The notes beneath the pieces were generated by a model. It was not told the origin of the DNA. It saw nothing but the letters and a program-made list of their open reading frames with translations, and ran no database searches. A DNA stretch of 64,000 bases from Anaeramoeba flamelloides (Eukaryota > Metamonada > Anaeramoebidae), in contig JANTQA010000016.1 of assembly GCA_027625915.1 (NCBI GenBank), positions 687,001 to 751,000 on the forward strand, read 5' to 3'. This document shows, piece by piece, positions 1-11,731 of this stretch. The first letter of the stretch is position 1. The number at the start of each line of letters is the position of its first letter. Made by a program: the position numbers and the translations under genes.

Positions 1-30
1 TACGCCACTCAACAAGCCTCCACTTAAATG
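1..30 (+). CDS. Possible 3' tail of a gene running in from the left
   Basis: The first 27 bases read YATQQAST followed by TAA. They are richer in G+C than the sequence just after them, as the real exons in this window are. This could be the last codons of a plus-strand gene truncated by the window edge. Nothing else supports it and no family can be named from eight residues. Confidence 0.2.
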
Positions 31-1926
31 TTAATTTTCAATTGAAATTATTACATAACTAACAAAATTTTCTTGATCACTTACTAATAACAAGATATTT
101 TATAAGTCATTTTTTTGGATAATAAAATATATATTTTTCATACATTTTTTTAATAGTTGAATAAATTTGGATTTATTCTTTAAACCCTATGTTTCTTTTT
201 TTTTTTTCTTTTGATAGGGCGAAAACGTCTAATAAAATAATTACTTTATTTTTTAGACTTAAAGTGATTATCGTTTCTTTTTTAAACTTAGATCAAGAAG
301 TATTATCTCCTCGGGTTTCTAGATATCTCTGGTTTTTAATTGAATTATTAACTGATTCCTTCTTTGAAGGATTGTAATTATGTAGAAAGTAGAAATTAAA
401 ACCTTATACATATTTTGGAATTATCAATAAAATAATTTATTTTTACAGAGAATAAATAAATACTGATAAATTAAAACAAATATTTTTAAATTTTTTCCAT
501 CTTTTTCTGTTTTTTATATTTTTTTTATTCATACGAATAAAGAAGATGGGATTTTATTGGTTTAAATTTTCAGAAAACTTTGTTCACTTTGCTTGTTTTT
601 GAAATATTCTTTCGAATAAACTATATTAATAATGTGGGGTTTACAAATTTTTTAAAAAAAGAAAGAAATTGGTAATAAAATGTTTGAACATTTTTTTTAT
701 TACTAACTATCGATTATTTATTTCCTGGTATTTTTATTTTACTTTGCTTGGTAATTTTAGTAATAATAAAATTGGTGAAATACATTTTTATTATTTTTTT
801 TTTCAAAAGTAATTGTTGTTTTGAGTTGAAATATTTTTGAGTTCTTGTTAGCTACGTTGATTTTTTTTTTTTTATTTTGACAAATTCCAATATTTTTATG
901 AATTTATTATCAAAAAAATTGATCAAAAAATATGAAAAAAAAAAAAAAAAAAAATAACCTCTAAAAAATTTATCTTGAATATTAAAAGACAGACGAAATT
1001 TTTTTAAAAATTTTTGATTATTATTGTATTTAATTTATTTGGGTTTCCAACTTTTTCCAGAAATAAGAATTGTTTTAATTTTATTTATAGAGTGGAGAAG
1101 AAAAAAATAATTAGTTGTATTTCTTAATTGGTTAGAAAGTATCGAAGAAGAGAAAATCTTATGATAATTTAGTTTCTTCTTATATGTCATTATTATGTAA
1201 TATGGCTGTTTTTGGGTAATTGGGAAAAATAAGATCTTGAATTTAGATTAAATATTGTCCAGTGTATTATTACATAAACCGTTAAATTATGTGAAAAAAA
1301 ATCAACAAGAACAAACAAAATAAATTAGGTAATTTGAAAAAAGAAACAAAAAGCAAGGACAAAAAAAAAAAAAAGAATTAAAAAAATAAGAAAAAATATT
1401 TTTAAAAAATCAAAAATATTTCTAAATTTCAGGAAATTGTATTAGTATTATTCTTTTAACTATCTTAACCCGGTTTAAGATTTTAAAATGGGGTCTATAT
1501 TTAAGTAATTATTAAATATTATCAAATCCACTTTTACTATATTGTTCAAATCTTTTAAGTTTCATCCTCTATTAAAAATATAAAATTAATTCTCAATAAA
1601 AAGAGGTTAAAAAAATCAAACATTGTTTTTTTTTAATTTTAATTTTTTTTTTTTAAATAGTATTTTCTCATAATTTTTAATTATAAATAGTAGCAAAAAC
1701 AAATATTATTTCTTATTTTTTTAAAAAAAAAAATTTGAGAAGAATTTAGTTCATTAGAGTGTTATTATAATTCTTTATAAACGGTCATATATTTATCTTA
1801 GAGTAGGCACTATGGCCAATAAATGTCTTGAATCAAAGTTGGGAGATATAATATTTTAGATTTTTATTATGAAATTTTCCATTCATTTTAAATTGAAAAT
1901 TAATAATTTTTTTAGAATCAGAGATC

Positions 1927-1969
<43 letters not shown>

Positions 1970-2403
1970 AAGCACAAAATTAATTCATAAAAAAAAAAAA
2001 AAATAAAGATTGAAAAGGTAATAATTATTATTATTTTAATGATGTAAATAATATTCAAAAACTTTCAAAATAATAAAAGCAAAATTTATAAAGGTGAGGT
2101 AAAAAAAAAAAACCGATTATAATTTTTATTTTTAGATGTCAAACAAAAACCAAAATTGAAAAAAAAAAAAGTAATCAAAAACATTTTTTTAATTCAGGTT
2201 AATCAATGAACATTCAAGAATAAAAAGAATTTCCAAACACAATTACAAATATATATGTAAGCGCATCTGTGTATGCGTGTTGTATGTATAATAATCAATT
2301 TGATATCATCAAAATTGAAAAAGAAAAAAAAAAAAGAAAATCCAAAAAAATGTGCAAATTCCAAAAAGTAGATTGTTTTTAAATTTACTTGTCGTTAACA
2401 TTT
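31..2403. other. Intergenic region, A+T rich, no supported gene
   Basis: The stretch is dominated by poly-A and poly-T runs, the longest being a run of more than 30 A at about 1927-1960. A 62-codon open frame at 189-377 contains a non-random looking piece (LSPRVSRYLWFLIELL) before its stop. It could be a terminal exon behind the acceptors ending near 216 or 259, but no partner exon is visible. Otherwise I see only simple sequence and, near the right end, the downstream flank of the DnaJ gene. Confidence 0.5.
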
Positions 2404-3610
2404 TTAAAGGAACTTATGAACTTGGTTTTTTTTTCTTTGTGATAAGTGTTTTGGAAAAGTTACGTCAAAGGTGATTATTAAGTCGCCCTTTCCTCTGCCA
2501 TTTGAGATGATCATCCCTTTATTATGAATTGTAATTGATTCGTTTGGTGAAATGACTTTGCTGTCGTTCCCAAACTGCAATTTGAGCATTTGGCCATCAA
2601 GCATTTTGGTATTTAATTGAAAGCCTGTCAATGCCTCCTTGAGTGTAATTTGGTGTCGAAGGTGAAGGTTGTTTCCTTTCCTGACAAAGACTGGGTGTGG
2701 TTTTTCTTTAATTATGAAGATGACATCACCTGGGATCACACCTTCCTTTCGATCGCCTTTCTTAGGGTAAGTGAGCTTTGTTCCTTCTTTCCATCCGGGC
2801 TTCACATTGACTTGAAGGATTTCGTTTTCGATGTGATAATTATTTCCTTCCCAAACTTTTCGAGACAGTTTGATTTTCTTAGTTGTTCCATGATACAATT
2901 CTTCCAAACTGCATTTTAATTGATACTCTGAGTTTCTTCCTTTCCTTGGGCCAGTCTTTCTTTTTTTATTCTCAAAAAAATTCGAAAAGTCAAATCCGTT
3001 GTTTTGTTGCCTGTTGTTGCTATTGCCACCAAAGTTAAACGAAAATTGTGAGCCGTTGTTTCCAAAGCCTCCAAATGAAGATCCGTTCCCACCAAAAAAT
3101 TCTTTAAAAATATTTTCTGCATTTTGTGAGCTGTATTGGTTTGCCCCACCTTCCTTGAGCCCTTCTTCGCCATAACGATCATAGACTTCTTTTTTTTGTG
3201 CTATTGTTTTAAGAGAGGTTAAGAATTTGAAAAAAGTTGTTTGTTTGGGTTGAGAGTGGTGATTAAAAAAAAAATAAAAAAACAAATGTGTTTAGAGAGA
3301 GAAAATTTGATCAAAATACTTACGATCACTTAGGACTTCGTACGCTTCTGAAACTTCTTTAAATTTTTTTTGTGCAAATTCTTTGTTTTTTGGATTTTTG
3401 TCTGGGTGCCATTTCTGTTGAAAGTAATAAAAGAAATTAATTCATAAAAATTAGAAAAACAGTTTAAATAAAAATCAAGACAAATAGTTTCAAAAAAAAA
3501 AAAATGAAAAAATGAAAACTTACCAAAATATTTTTTTTGTAGGCTTTTTTTATGTCATTAATATTGGATTGTTTTGTAACACCTAATACGTCATAATAAT
3601 TCTTTCCCAT
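2404..3610 (-). CDS. DNAJB: DnaJ/Hsp40 co-chaperone, type II (DNAJB1-like), 3 exons, 324 aa
   Basis: Stimulates Hsp70 ATPase and delivers unfolded clients, probably in the cytosol. Exons are 3610-3524, 3414-3324 and 3200-2404. The introns of 109 and 123 bp both start GTAAGT and end in AG, and splicing keeps the frame and restores the family pattern [18 protein letters not shown]. The J domain starts [11 protein letters not shown] and carries the HPD triad at residues 32-34 (KWHPDKNP). A Gly/Phe/Asn-rich linker follows (about residues 90-135). The C-terminal client-binding domains include [37 protein letters not shown] and [15 protein letters not shown]. There is no CxxCxGxG zinc finger, so it is type II (DNAJB) rather than DNAJA. 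Length is close to the usual 330-340 residues. The start ATG at 3610 is the conserved J-domain start. The C terminus (HKFL) is not a CaaX box. Functional assignment is secure; which DNAJB paralogue it matches is not. Confidence 0.94.
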
Positions 3611-5477
3611 TGTTTGATATTCTTTATGTTGGATTGTTCTTTAAAAGAAAAAAGATTTGAAGTGAAAAAAAAAAGTTTGTGAAAATAAATGAAAATATTA
3701 ACAAAACAATTATTTTTAAATCAAATTGAATTGAGAATCATCAATTCTGCTAACTTTTTGGAGTACTTTGGAATCAAATTATTGGGTACATTCTGACACT
3801 TATTCGCAGAAAGTGGATTTTATTCATTAAAAAAAAATATTGTTTTACTTTGCCATGTCATCAAGCCACAATTTTTATCTTAAAATTGTGAGGTGTGGTT
3901 TGTTCAAAAAAACTTGTGGAATAGTCCTTAATTCTCAAATATGAGTAAATATTGTGCTCTTGAAAATATTTTATTGTATCAAAATAATTGTTTTCTGTTT
4001 CAAATTTGATCACGTTATAAACTCTTTTAGGGTGTTCAAGTGTGATTTTTCTCAATGAATTTCGATTCAGAAAAAATTATTTTAAAAATTCTCAATGAAA
4101 TATAATTCAAAATAAATAAGAGTGAATTTTGTGAGAAAGTTCCATAATTTAATTGTTTTGAATCAAGAACTCAATTAAAGTAAAGTTCTTTGAATATTTG
4201 ATCAGATTATTTTTTTGACGATATTTTTGAGAAAAGGTAAAAAAAAAGTTAATACAAATCTTTTGGGTTATTTAGTATTAACTAATGATTTGAAAAGTAA
4301 TTGTTCAATGGTTTTTTTAAAGACTTGAAATTGGTCTACAGAAAAGCAAAATTACTATTATTTGAATTTTAAATGAGGAAAATTTTCACTTTCCTTTCAA
4401 TTTCCTTTTTCAAACAAATCTACAAATTACCACATACTTCTTTGAGAACTCTATTTGGCCCAAAAACAATATGAAAATTTATCCCATTTAAAAGTAAAAT
4501 ATATATTAATGTTTGTAAAATAAAAAGCGCTTTTTTTTTTGTTATAGAAGGCCTTTACATCAACCGATCAAAGAAACTGACAATAAACCCGAATTAAATA
4601 TGGTATTGGATTCTTAAAGTTCTATTATTTAAATAGAAATTCAAAAAATGAAGGATCGAATTGCAAAATTTGTCTATTGTTAAAGTCAATTTTAAGTGAA
4701 AATTTTAATCAAGCAAAAAAACAAAAAAATTCAACAAAATTGAGAATATGAATAAAAAATTCTAAAACATATTATATTACTAATTTAAATTTTACTTAAA
4801 ATATCAATGAGTTTACTTTCAAAATTGATTTGAACTTGGGTATACTATTGTGCAGTAATTTGGATGTTGAATTGGAACCTGAAGAAAAAAAACACAGATT
4901 ATATTTTGAAACACAGATTATATTTTGAAACACCGATTATAGTCATTGTGAACAAATTATTTTGATCGCAGTCTTTACTTTTTCAAAGAATTTTTAAAAT
5001 AAAATATCATAAATAGACAAGACCTTGTAGACTCCTCAAGTCATATGTTTTAGAGCTAAAAAAGAATAAACTATCATCAAAAATTGGAATTAAAACTTTG
5101 ACTAACAAAGAATAAAATAATTTTTGATTGTTTTTTTCTAATTAACATAAAATGGGTCAAATTGTTTACAGTGTGAACAAAAATTGATCAGTTTTGAAAA
5201 AAACACAATTCTTCAAATTGTATTAATTTTCATAGATTAAGCTTCAATGAAAAAAGTAAATTAAATCCAAAAAACACAAGGTTAATAAAAATCCGTTTGA
5301 TATATACAGTATTTAGAAAAAGATTCAACTCACTCCTTTATTGTGTATTATTTAAACATAATTATCTTTACGATTTTGAAATAACAATCCTTTTTCATTC
5401 TAAGAGGAATTTTTTTCTTTTCATTTTTTTATTATTTGTTTTCTCTTTTTTGTAGTAAGTTTTTTTTATAAATTTGA
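3611..5477. other. Divergent intergenic region between DnaJ and SEC12-like genes
   Basis: The DnaJ gene is read leftward and the SEC12-like gene rightward, so both promoters should lie here; no TATA or other motif stands out against the A+T background. A 19-bp unit (ACACAGATTATATTTTGAA) is repeated about two and a half times at roughly 4891-4935. A 64-codon minus-strand open frame at 3861-4055 looks protein-like but matches no family I recognise and has no splice partner. Confidence 0.5.
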
Positions 5478-6627
5478 ATGCAAAGTCTAACTTTAAATAC
5501 CTCAAGAATTTTAAATGTTGTCAAATGGATAAACGATGAACACATTATTATTGGAGGAGGAGGAGGAGAATCAAAAACAGGAGTGCCAAATGGAATTACT
5601 TTTTTAGAATTTGATCGAAAGAATTTCAAGCTCAAAGAATTAAATTTTATCAATACTGAATCCGAAGTAATACGTGATTTAATTGTTTTAAAAGATAAAC
5701 TAATTTGTGCAATTGCTAACAGGCTTGTTTTCTATAAGTTTGAAACCATCAAAAAACTCGAAAAAAAAGAGGAAAAAAATGAAAAAGAAGAAAACAAAGA
5801 AGAAGAAAAAGAAGAAGAAGAAGAAAAAGAAAAAGAAAAAGAAAAAGAAACAGAAACAGAAAAAGAAAAAAAATTAGAAGCAAAAGAAATTGAAAAAACA
5901 ATTTACGAATTAAAAACAATCCACTCCAAAGACTATATCAACACAAAGAACGAAGAAAAAATTTATCAAGAATCTGTGTCATATTTTGAGCAACTAAAAT
6001 TAATTACTAGTATTGGAGAGGAGAATTCTATTGGATTTTATAATTCTTCAAGTTATGGAGAAAAAAAAATTCTTGATATGGGCGAGGATAATCAAATATT
6101 TAATCTGGACTATTCGAAAGTATTAGGAGCCTATGTGTTGTGTTGCCCCAAAAAAATCATTTTTGTTGATCAAAAAACTTTTAAAACGATTCACGAAATT
6201 AGTGCACCAAAAACGGATCGAAATGTAAGATATGCGTATCGCAATGTCAAAATTCTTAATGACAACTCTCTTTTACTGGTCACTTTAAATGAATTTAAAA
6301 GAAAGCAAGGGACGCAAAAGGGCTACTTAGTTCAATATAGAATTTCCAAGAACGAGGAAAAAATTAACTCAAAATTACAAAAACAAATATTAATTTTCAG
6401 AGAGCCATTAACAGATCTCACAATTGATTCAAAAAACAATCAAATGGCCATTGGGGGCGCACGTGGGAGCCTTGCTGTATATAAAATTAAATCCTTAAGC
6501 AAATTATTTAAAAATGCAAGTCATAAATTATGTGTTACAGGCTTATCATTTGATCCACTTTCAGAATATATCGCCTCTTGTGCTGGCGACTCTAGCTTGG
6601 TTGTCACTAAGATTAAAAAAAAAATAG
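5478..6627 (+). CDS. SEC12: SEC12/PREB-like Sar1 exchange factor, main exon (WD40 part)
   Basis: SEC12 is an ER membrane guanine nucleotide exchange factor that loads Sar1 with GTP and starts COPII coat assembly. The first residues (VKWINDEHIIIGGGGG, then SKTGVPNGITFLEFD) carry the glycine-rich SKTGVPNG signature of the SEC12/PREB first blade, equivalent to the potassium-binding loop known from yeast Sec12. The rest is a weak WD40 propeller ending LSFDPLSEYIASCAGDSSL. A Glu/Lys-rich, low-complexity insert occupies about residues 94-138 and is typical of this genome. Read straight through, the frame would stop at 6656 after GLYFEFIFD, without the membrane anchor that SEC12 proteins need. A donor ATAG|GTTTGT at 6627/6628 in phase 1 fits the distant anchor exon at 12747, giving 413 residues against 417 for human PREB. 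Start ATG at 5478 gives the expected N terminus. Confidence 0.86.
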
Positions 6628-6680
6628 GTTTGTATTTTGAATTCATTTTTGATTAATTAGAGGATTTGACGTATCTTTGT

Positions 6681-7940
6681 CAAGTCACGATAAAGTTTCA
6701 ATAATCGCGAGTATTGTATTTCAAATCGCGAGATTTTAGTTACAAAAATCGCAATAATCGATAAGATCGCGATAATATCACAAATCGCGATATACTATAA
6801 AATCACGATAATTGTCTAAAAATCATGATAAATGTCAAAATATCGTGATTATAAATTAAATCGCGAGATAACAGTTGATGGGGTTTCGGGATAATTCATC
6901 AATAGTTTTAAAAAGAAAAATTTTGTTTGATCAAAAAAACATAGATCAGGTGAAAAAAAAGTTATTCCTTTGAAAAAACAACAAATAAGATACTTGATCC
7001 AATCAAGAATCAGATCAAAGAGTTTTGTTGTATTTTCGTTTGGTTTGGTTGACAAACCTATCGATCGATACTTTTAGATCAAAAACAATAAGAACAAAAG
7101 AGAAATAAATATTTTCTCAGTCAAAACGTGGTCTTATAAATTGTGTTGGATAAAAGAGCTTTTAAAACAACCAACACTTTGACTGTTCTTTAAAGAATGT
7201 GTTCTAGGGTGAAAACCTTTTCAATATTCTCAGAAAGCTGAAAGGAGTTGGATAACCTTTCAAAAGCTTTCACACCAACCTAGCCAGATGATCACCAATT
7301 ATTAAGGTTTTTTGGACAATTTTTGTCTTCTTGTTCTTATTCTTCTTCTTTGAGTATCTTTGTATTGGGCAGAAAACACAACTAGAGCTTGGAGGTTTTT
7401 GTTTGATCGATCACCAATAAGAAGGACAATTACTCTTTATTCCTTCTGGTTATTTAACTTTTGAGGTAACAACTCCATTTTAAAAAAACACATCAAAACT
7501 ATATCCAAGTGTATTTTTGAAATGTTGATTATTAGTTTGATCAGAAAATTTGTTTGAGATTTGATATTTTGTTAAAAAAAGAAAAAAAAATGAAAATAAA
7601 ATTTTTTTTTTATTCCAATACAAACAAACTCCTTCCGTTTATAAAAGTTTTCTGTTTTTCAAAACTTTCAAACACTTGAAGACAATTCACAACACTTACA
7701 AACACTTTTAAACATTTTTAAAGGTGAAAAGTGTTGTAAAAATCTCAAGGACTTTGTAAAAATCAAGATATTTTTAAAAGTTGATTTCAAAAAAATAATT
7801 TTTCATTTTATCGCGATTTTATGATTTTTCAGTGATAAGTGTTGAATATCGCGATTTTATGATTTTTCGCGATAAAGTTGGACTAACCTGAATTTATTTT
7901 TGATATTATCGCGAATTAATTGTTAATATCGTGATAATAC
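6681..7940. mobile_element. Putative non-autonomous element with TCGCGA-rich subterminal repeats
   Basis: Two clusters of the palindromic motif TCGCGA and its variants (ATCGCGAT, TCACGAT, ATCGTGAT) lie at about 6681-6872 and 7811-7940, with roughly ten and six occurrences. Between them is about 0.9 kb almost free of the motif. CpG-rich words are very rare elsewhere in the window, so the clustering is not chance. Transposon ends with many short subterminal repeats, read by the transposase, are known in hAT- and MULE-type elements. No transposase frame is present inside. The exact ends and target duplication could not be set. Confidence 0.45.
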
Positions 7941-9296
7941 AAGTTAAAATCAAAACTTCTATTGTTATTCACTCTTATTTTGTAATTAGAAAATAATTCC
8001 CTTTTTTGTTCATTTTCAGTTTTATCGCTGTCTAGTTTTCTTATTGTTAAAAAAAAAAAGCCTTTTCTAACAATTACAACCCACTTTAAAATGAAAAAAA
8101 TTATTTTTTTTAGAAAATATTTCTAAAACAAATGTTTTTAAAAGAATAAAATATTTCATCATAGTATACTTTCTCTTTTGATAACTTAGCAATTTGAATT
8201 TTATATTTTTAAGAAAATCTAAAAAAATTATTAAAAAAATGATAAAAAAGGAGTTAAATTTTTGGTTAACATTTCTCAAATTCTTAATTGGTACAAAATT
8301 ATTGGAAAATAGCTTTGTAATCCCAAACTTAAGGTATTGGCATTTTCAATAAAATTAATAGAATCTACTAAAATTCAAATTATGTTCGAATTAGTCCGAT
8401 TGTTGAATTATTTTTTCGAAATTGAATGATTTTTTTATGTTAGAAATAGTTAGGAAAATTAATTGTAAATCAAAAAATTACAACTATTGTTAAAAAAGTT
8501 CCTTAAAATGTGAAAAGGTTGTTTAGCAGATTAATTAAACAGAGAAAAATCCTTCAGTGATGGTGATTTTTATCATAAATTTACTCCAATAATGAATTTT
8601 GGAAAATGAAATTAACAAAAATTTAATATGAAAAAGTAGTGTAAATGGGAACCATTTTAAAATAGCATATTATGAAAAAACGACAATTCGTAAATTTTAC
8701 AAGACATTTTTTTTTTAGTCTTTTTATTCAACCATTTTGAAAGTTTAAATATTGTTAATGAAGAGTTTATAGTGAAAATTAATTTTTTCTTATCATTTTG
8801 TTTAGATCAATATTTAAATAAAGTAATTTACATTAGTCATTTAATTTATTTTTTACTATCAAAATTTTCAAAAACTGAATAAGATCTTGAGAAAAGTATT
8901 TTTGTGAAATAAAAGTTTTTATATGGAAATTGCTGTCATGCTCCTCTGTTATTGTGTTATAGTCTGTAAAATTCAATTGTATTTGGGATTATTCCGAGAA
9001 AAAATACAAATAGTACAAATACTTGCCATAATCACTTACAATTTTGAGAATATATCACAAAAATTACAATTTTTAATTGTTATCTTTAGTAAAAAATTGA
9101 ATACTGTATTGGATCAATGAAATTATTCATACTTTTTTTAGTCATTTTAACCATATAATATACAGACAATATGATTTACCTTCAATCTCAACATACTTGT
9201 ATTTTAAGCATCTATGTGGTAGAAGTTAACCCTTAAAAATAAATAAAGGTTATTAATTAGGAGGGTGGTGGTAAAACATAATTTCCTCATCTTTTT

Positions 9297-9935
9297 CCGT
9301 TAGGTTTTTTTTAATTTTAGAAATAAAAAGAAAATTTAATTAATTTTCTTTTAATTTCTGAAATTAAAAAAACCACCATTAGGTTTTCCAGAATTTAAAA
9401 GAATTGAGTAATATCTTTGATTTGACTCTATTCTTTTGAATTTTGGAAAACCACCGTTAGGTTTTCTTGAGTTTTCTGTTTCTTTGTGAAGTTTTCTAGG
9501 TTTTTTTGAGGGTTTCTATTTTATTTTGAAGTGTTCTAGGTTTTTTTTGCTTTTTGAAATAAACAGAAAATTTATTAAAATTTTCAGTTTATTTCGAAAA
9601 GTAAAAAAAAACCTAACGAAAATCTATTGATTTTCTAAATAAATGGAAAATTCAAAAAAAAACTAACGAAAATATATTGATTTTACAAATAAAACAGAAA
9701 ACCTCAAGAAAACTTAGGCACTTGACGGCACTCTACAGCACTTGACGGACACGACATTTAGGTTTATTTCTAATTTAAGAAAAGAAAATTTCAAAAATTT
9801 TCGATTTATTTCTAAATTAAAAAAAAACGCAACTAGCTTATCCAGAATTTAAAAGAATTGAGTAAAATCAAAGTTTTTTTCTCTATTCTTTTGAATTTTG
9901 GAAAATCTAGGCACTTGAAGGCACTCTACAACACC
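9297..9935. repeat. Palindromic-module array A
   Basis: The array is a chain of inverted-repeat modules separated by CCTAACG/CGTTAGG linkers. One module reads TTTTTGAAATAAACAGAAAA and then folds back onto itself. A second starts CCAGAATTTAAAAGAATTG and returns as CTATTCTTTTGAATTTTGG. A third is of the type TTGAGTTTTCTGTTT..AAAACAGAAAACCTCAAGAA. It ends in spacer sequence of the type GGCACTTGACGGCACTCTAC. The same modules recur in six other places in the window. Confidence 0.75.
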
Positions 9936-10049
9936 TCTTCAAAGCCTTAAACTTGTATTTGGGGTTTTTTCCCTAGCAATAATGTAGAAATGGTTATAAC
10001 TCATAAGATATCTTTTCTTTAAAAAATGAAAAGAAAAAAATTTATATAT

Positions 10050-11020
10050 TAAACAAAGGCAAGAAAAAGAGAAAGAAAATCAAAGAATAAAAAAGTTTAA
10101 AAAAATAATAATCAAAAAAGTATCAACTTATTTTAATTAAAAATTATGGTTTGTACTCTGTATGTTGGATATGTTGTTGGCTGTTTCCTTTTATGTTAAT
10201 CATATCGAAAATTTCAAAATCACATCCATCCTACCACTTGGTTTATGTAATAGTGTAACTTGTTTGTGCTTGACGGGAGTTAATCCATTGCAATATAAAT
10301 TATATTCCAAAAATTTGGAAACAGTTTAAACAGTGGAAAGAATAACAATACCACTGAACTTTAAATTCAATTTGGAAAAGAATTTTGATATTTTACCAAC
10401 ATTTTCATTTTTTGTCTTTTTTGTTTTGTTTTCATTTCCTTTTTCGTAGTTTCACAATCTGTTTCCTTAGATCTTAAAATTTTTTTCAAGGGTTGATAGA
10501 AGGTTAGTGTTGAGTTAATCAAATTGAAAAATCACATACAATTGGTTGATGGTATCTTAAAATTTGATCGATCGACAATTGTTAGTGAAATTTCAACAAA
10601 TTTACCAATACATTTTTTGTTCCGCTCGTTTCATTATTTTGGACACACCTGTTTTTTATTTTTTTAGTTTTATATTTTTTTCTTTTATTTGGGTTAAAAT
10701 GATTACTTATAAAAACACTAATACTCAGTTAACTTAAATGTGGTTTTATATTAGGTTTGGAAAGATACAATAAATTGAGTTTTTTTTTTGCCAATTTTTG
10801 ATTTTGGGTGTGTCCAAATTTTTGGAATGGGATTTATTATTACTGTACCCGCCAGAAGTTAACACTAGTGCACAAAAACCATATATAATAAAAAGCTAAA
10901 TTGATGCAAGTGTTTCTCTTCTCCAATACCTACCCAACAAATTTAAATCAAGCGATTGATTATTTTTTTTCTTATCTGTCTTTTAAAACAAAAAAAAAAA
11001 TTCCTTACAAAAAAAAAGCA
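10050..11020 (+). repeat. Dispersed repeat, copy 1, interrupted by a TIR element
   Basis: The flanks at about 10055-10292 and 10845-11015 align, with clear but diverged identity, to 21385-21870. Shared blocks include AAGAAAAAGAGAAAGAAAA at the start, a TTTCCTTTTATG block, AGAAGTTAA followed by TAGTACA-like sequence, and the CTTCTTCAATAC-like end. The 21-kb copy lacks the 10294-10840 stretch, which is the 0.54-kb TIR element. The element therefore inserted after this repeat was duplicated. Confidence 0.6.
10294..10840. mobile_element. 0.54-kb TIR element, copy 1 of 3
   Basis: Left end TATTCCAAAAATTTGGAAAC and right end GTGTCCAAATTTTTGGAATG are inverted copies of each other. The interior aligns with the copies at 37900-38434 and 59922-60457, sharing TTTAAATTCAATTTGGAAA, a TTTTTTGTTTTGTTTTCATT block, a TTGATAGAAGGTTAGTGTTGAG block and CATTTTGGACACA. 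There is no coding frame. The TTCCAAAAATTTGGACAC terminus and TA-rich insertion points suggest a non-autonomous Tc1/mariner-type MITE; the superfamily is an inference. Confidence 0.75.
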
Positions 11021-11490
11021 AACTCAAAAAAAGTAATTATAAAAATAATCCAAAAAATAAATAAATTTTTATATTTTTTCAATCATCCATTTATCAAATC
11101 AATTTGACCAACTTAAAGATAATTACGTGAACATGCATTACACCTAAATACTATATTAAAAAAATTTGCAATTCAATCAAGTTGTAAAAAAAAAATGTAA
11201 ACTCTTTTTCAAATAAAAGGGATTAAAAAATTTCAAGAATTATTCATAATTGAATCAAATTAATTGTAGTATCATTATAAAATCCTAGAAAGGCTTTAAA
11301 ACATAAAAAAAAAACACTCAAAAGAATCTCTAAAACTCATTAAAACAAAACAATAAAAATTAAAATTCAATATTTTAAAAATTGCTGTTCCCTTTTATTT
11401 GAAATGAGAAATCTCGTTTTGGAAATTGTAATGAAAAAAAATTATCAAATCAATAAAAACCTTTGAACAAGGCGAATTGAGAAAACGTTC

Positions 11491-11731
11491 TCAACATATT
11501 ATTGATAACTCTTTGCACATCAAACTTTTGTTCTTTAAAGTCTCATTTCCAAGATAAAGCCGCAATTCATCTGGTATTTTGTTGGGATGTTTTTTCTTTA
11601 TTTCTCTTTTCTTTTTTCCATACATCAATCCAATAATGGTCTTTCTTAATTTCTATATTTATCTCATTCGAAATCAAACTTAAACTGTTTCCATTTGAAC
11701 ACTGGTAGATTATTTTACAAATTGGTTTCAT
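11491..11731 (-). pseudogene. Frameshifted ubiquitin-like domain remnant
   Basis: From 11731 leftward one frame reads MKPICKIIYQCSNGNSLSLI, which resembles the first hairpin of a ubiquitin fold. A second frame, offset by one base, takes over near 11650. It reads KTIIGLMYG, then KKKHPNKIPDELRLYLGNET, LKNKSLMCKELSII and a stop at 11491. This matches the ubiquitin pattern of helix, IPPDQQRL(I/Y), turn, and L.D..TL..Y.I. Together they cover about one domain of 75-80 residues, with a single-base shift in an A-rich run between the halves. It lies on the opposite strand inside the proposed SEC12 intron and has no flanking exons. It could instead be live if the shift is a sequencing error in the homopolymer. 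Confidence 0.45.

Noticed and set aside
189-377. Open frame with LSPRVSRYLWFLIELL at the left end
   Set aside because: It looks protein-like, and could be a last exon, but there is no partner exon or recognisable domain; mentioned only in the intergenic entry.
3861-4055. 64-codon minus-strand frame between DnaJ and the SEC12-like gene
   Set aside because: Plausible composition, but no family, no splice partner and no repeat copy; could be chance.
6628-6656. Direct read-through of the SEC12 main exon to a stop after GLYFEFIFD
   Set aside because: It would leave the protein without the membrane anchor that SEC12/PREB proteins have; a phase-compatible anchor exon exists downstream. Kept as the fallback reading.
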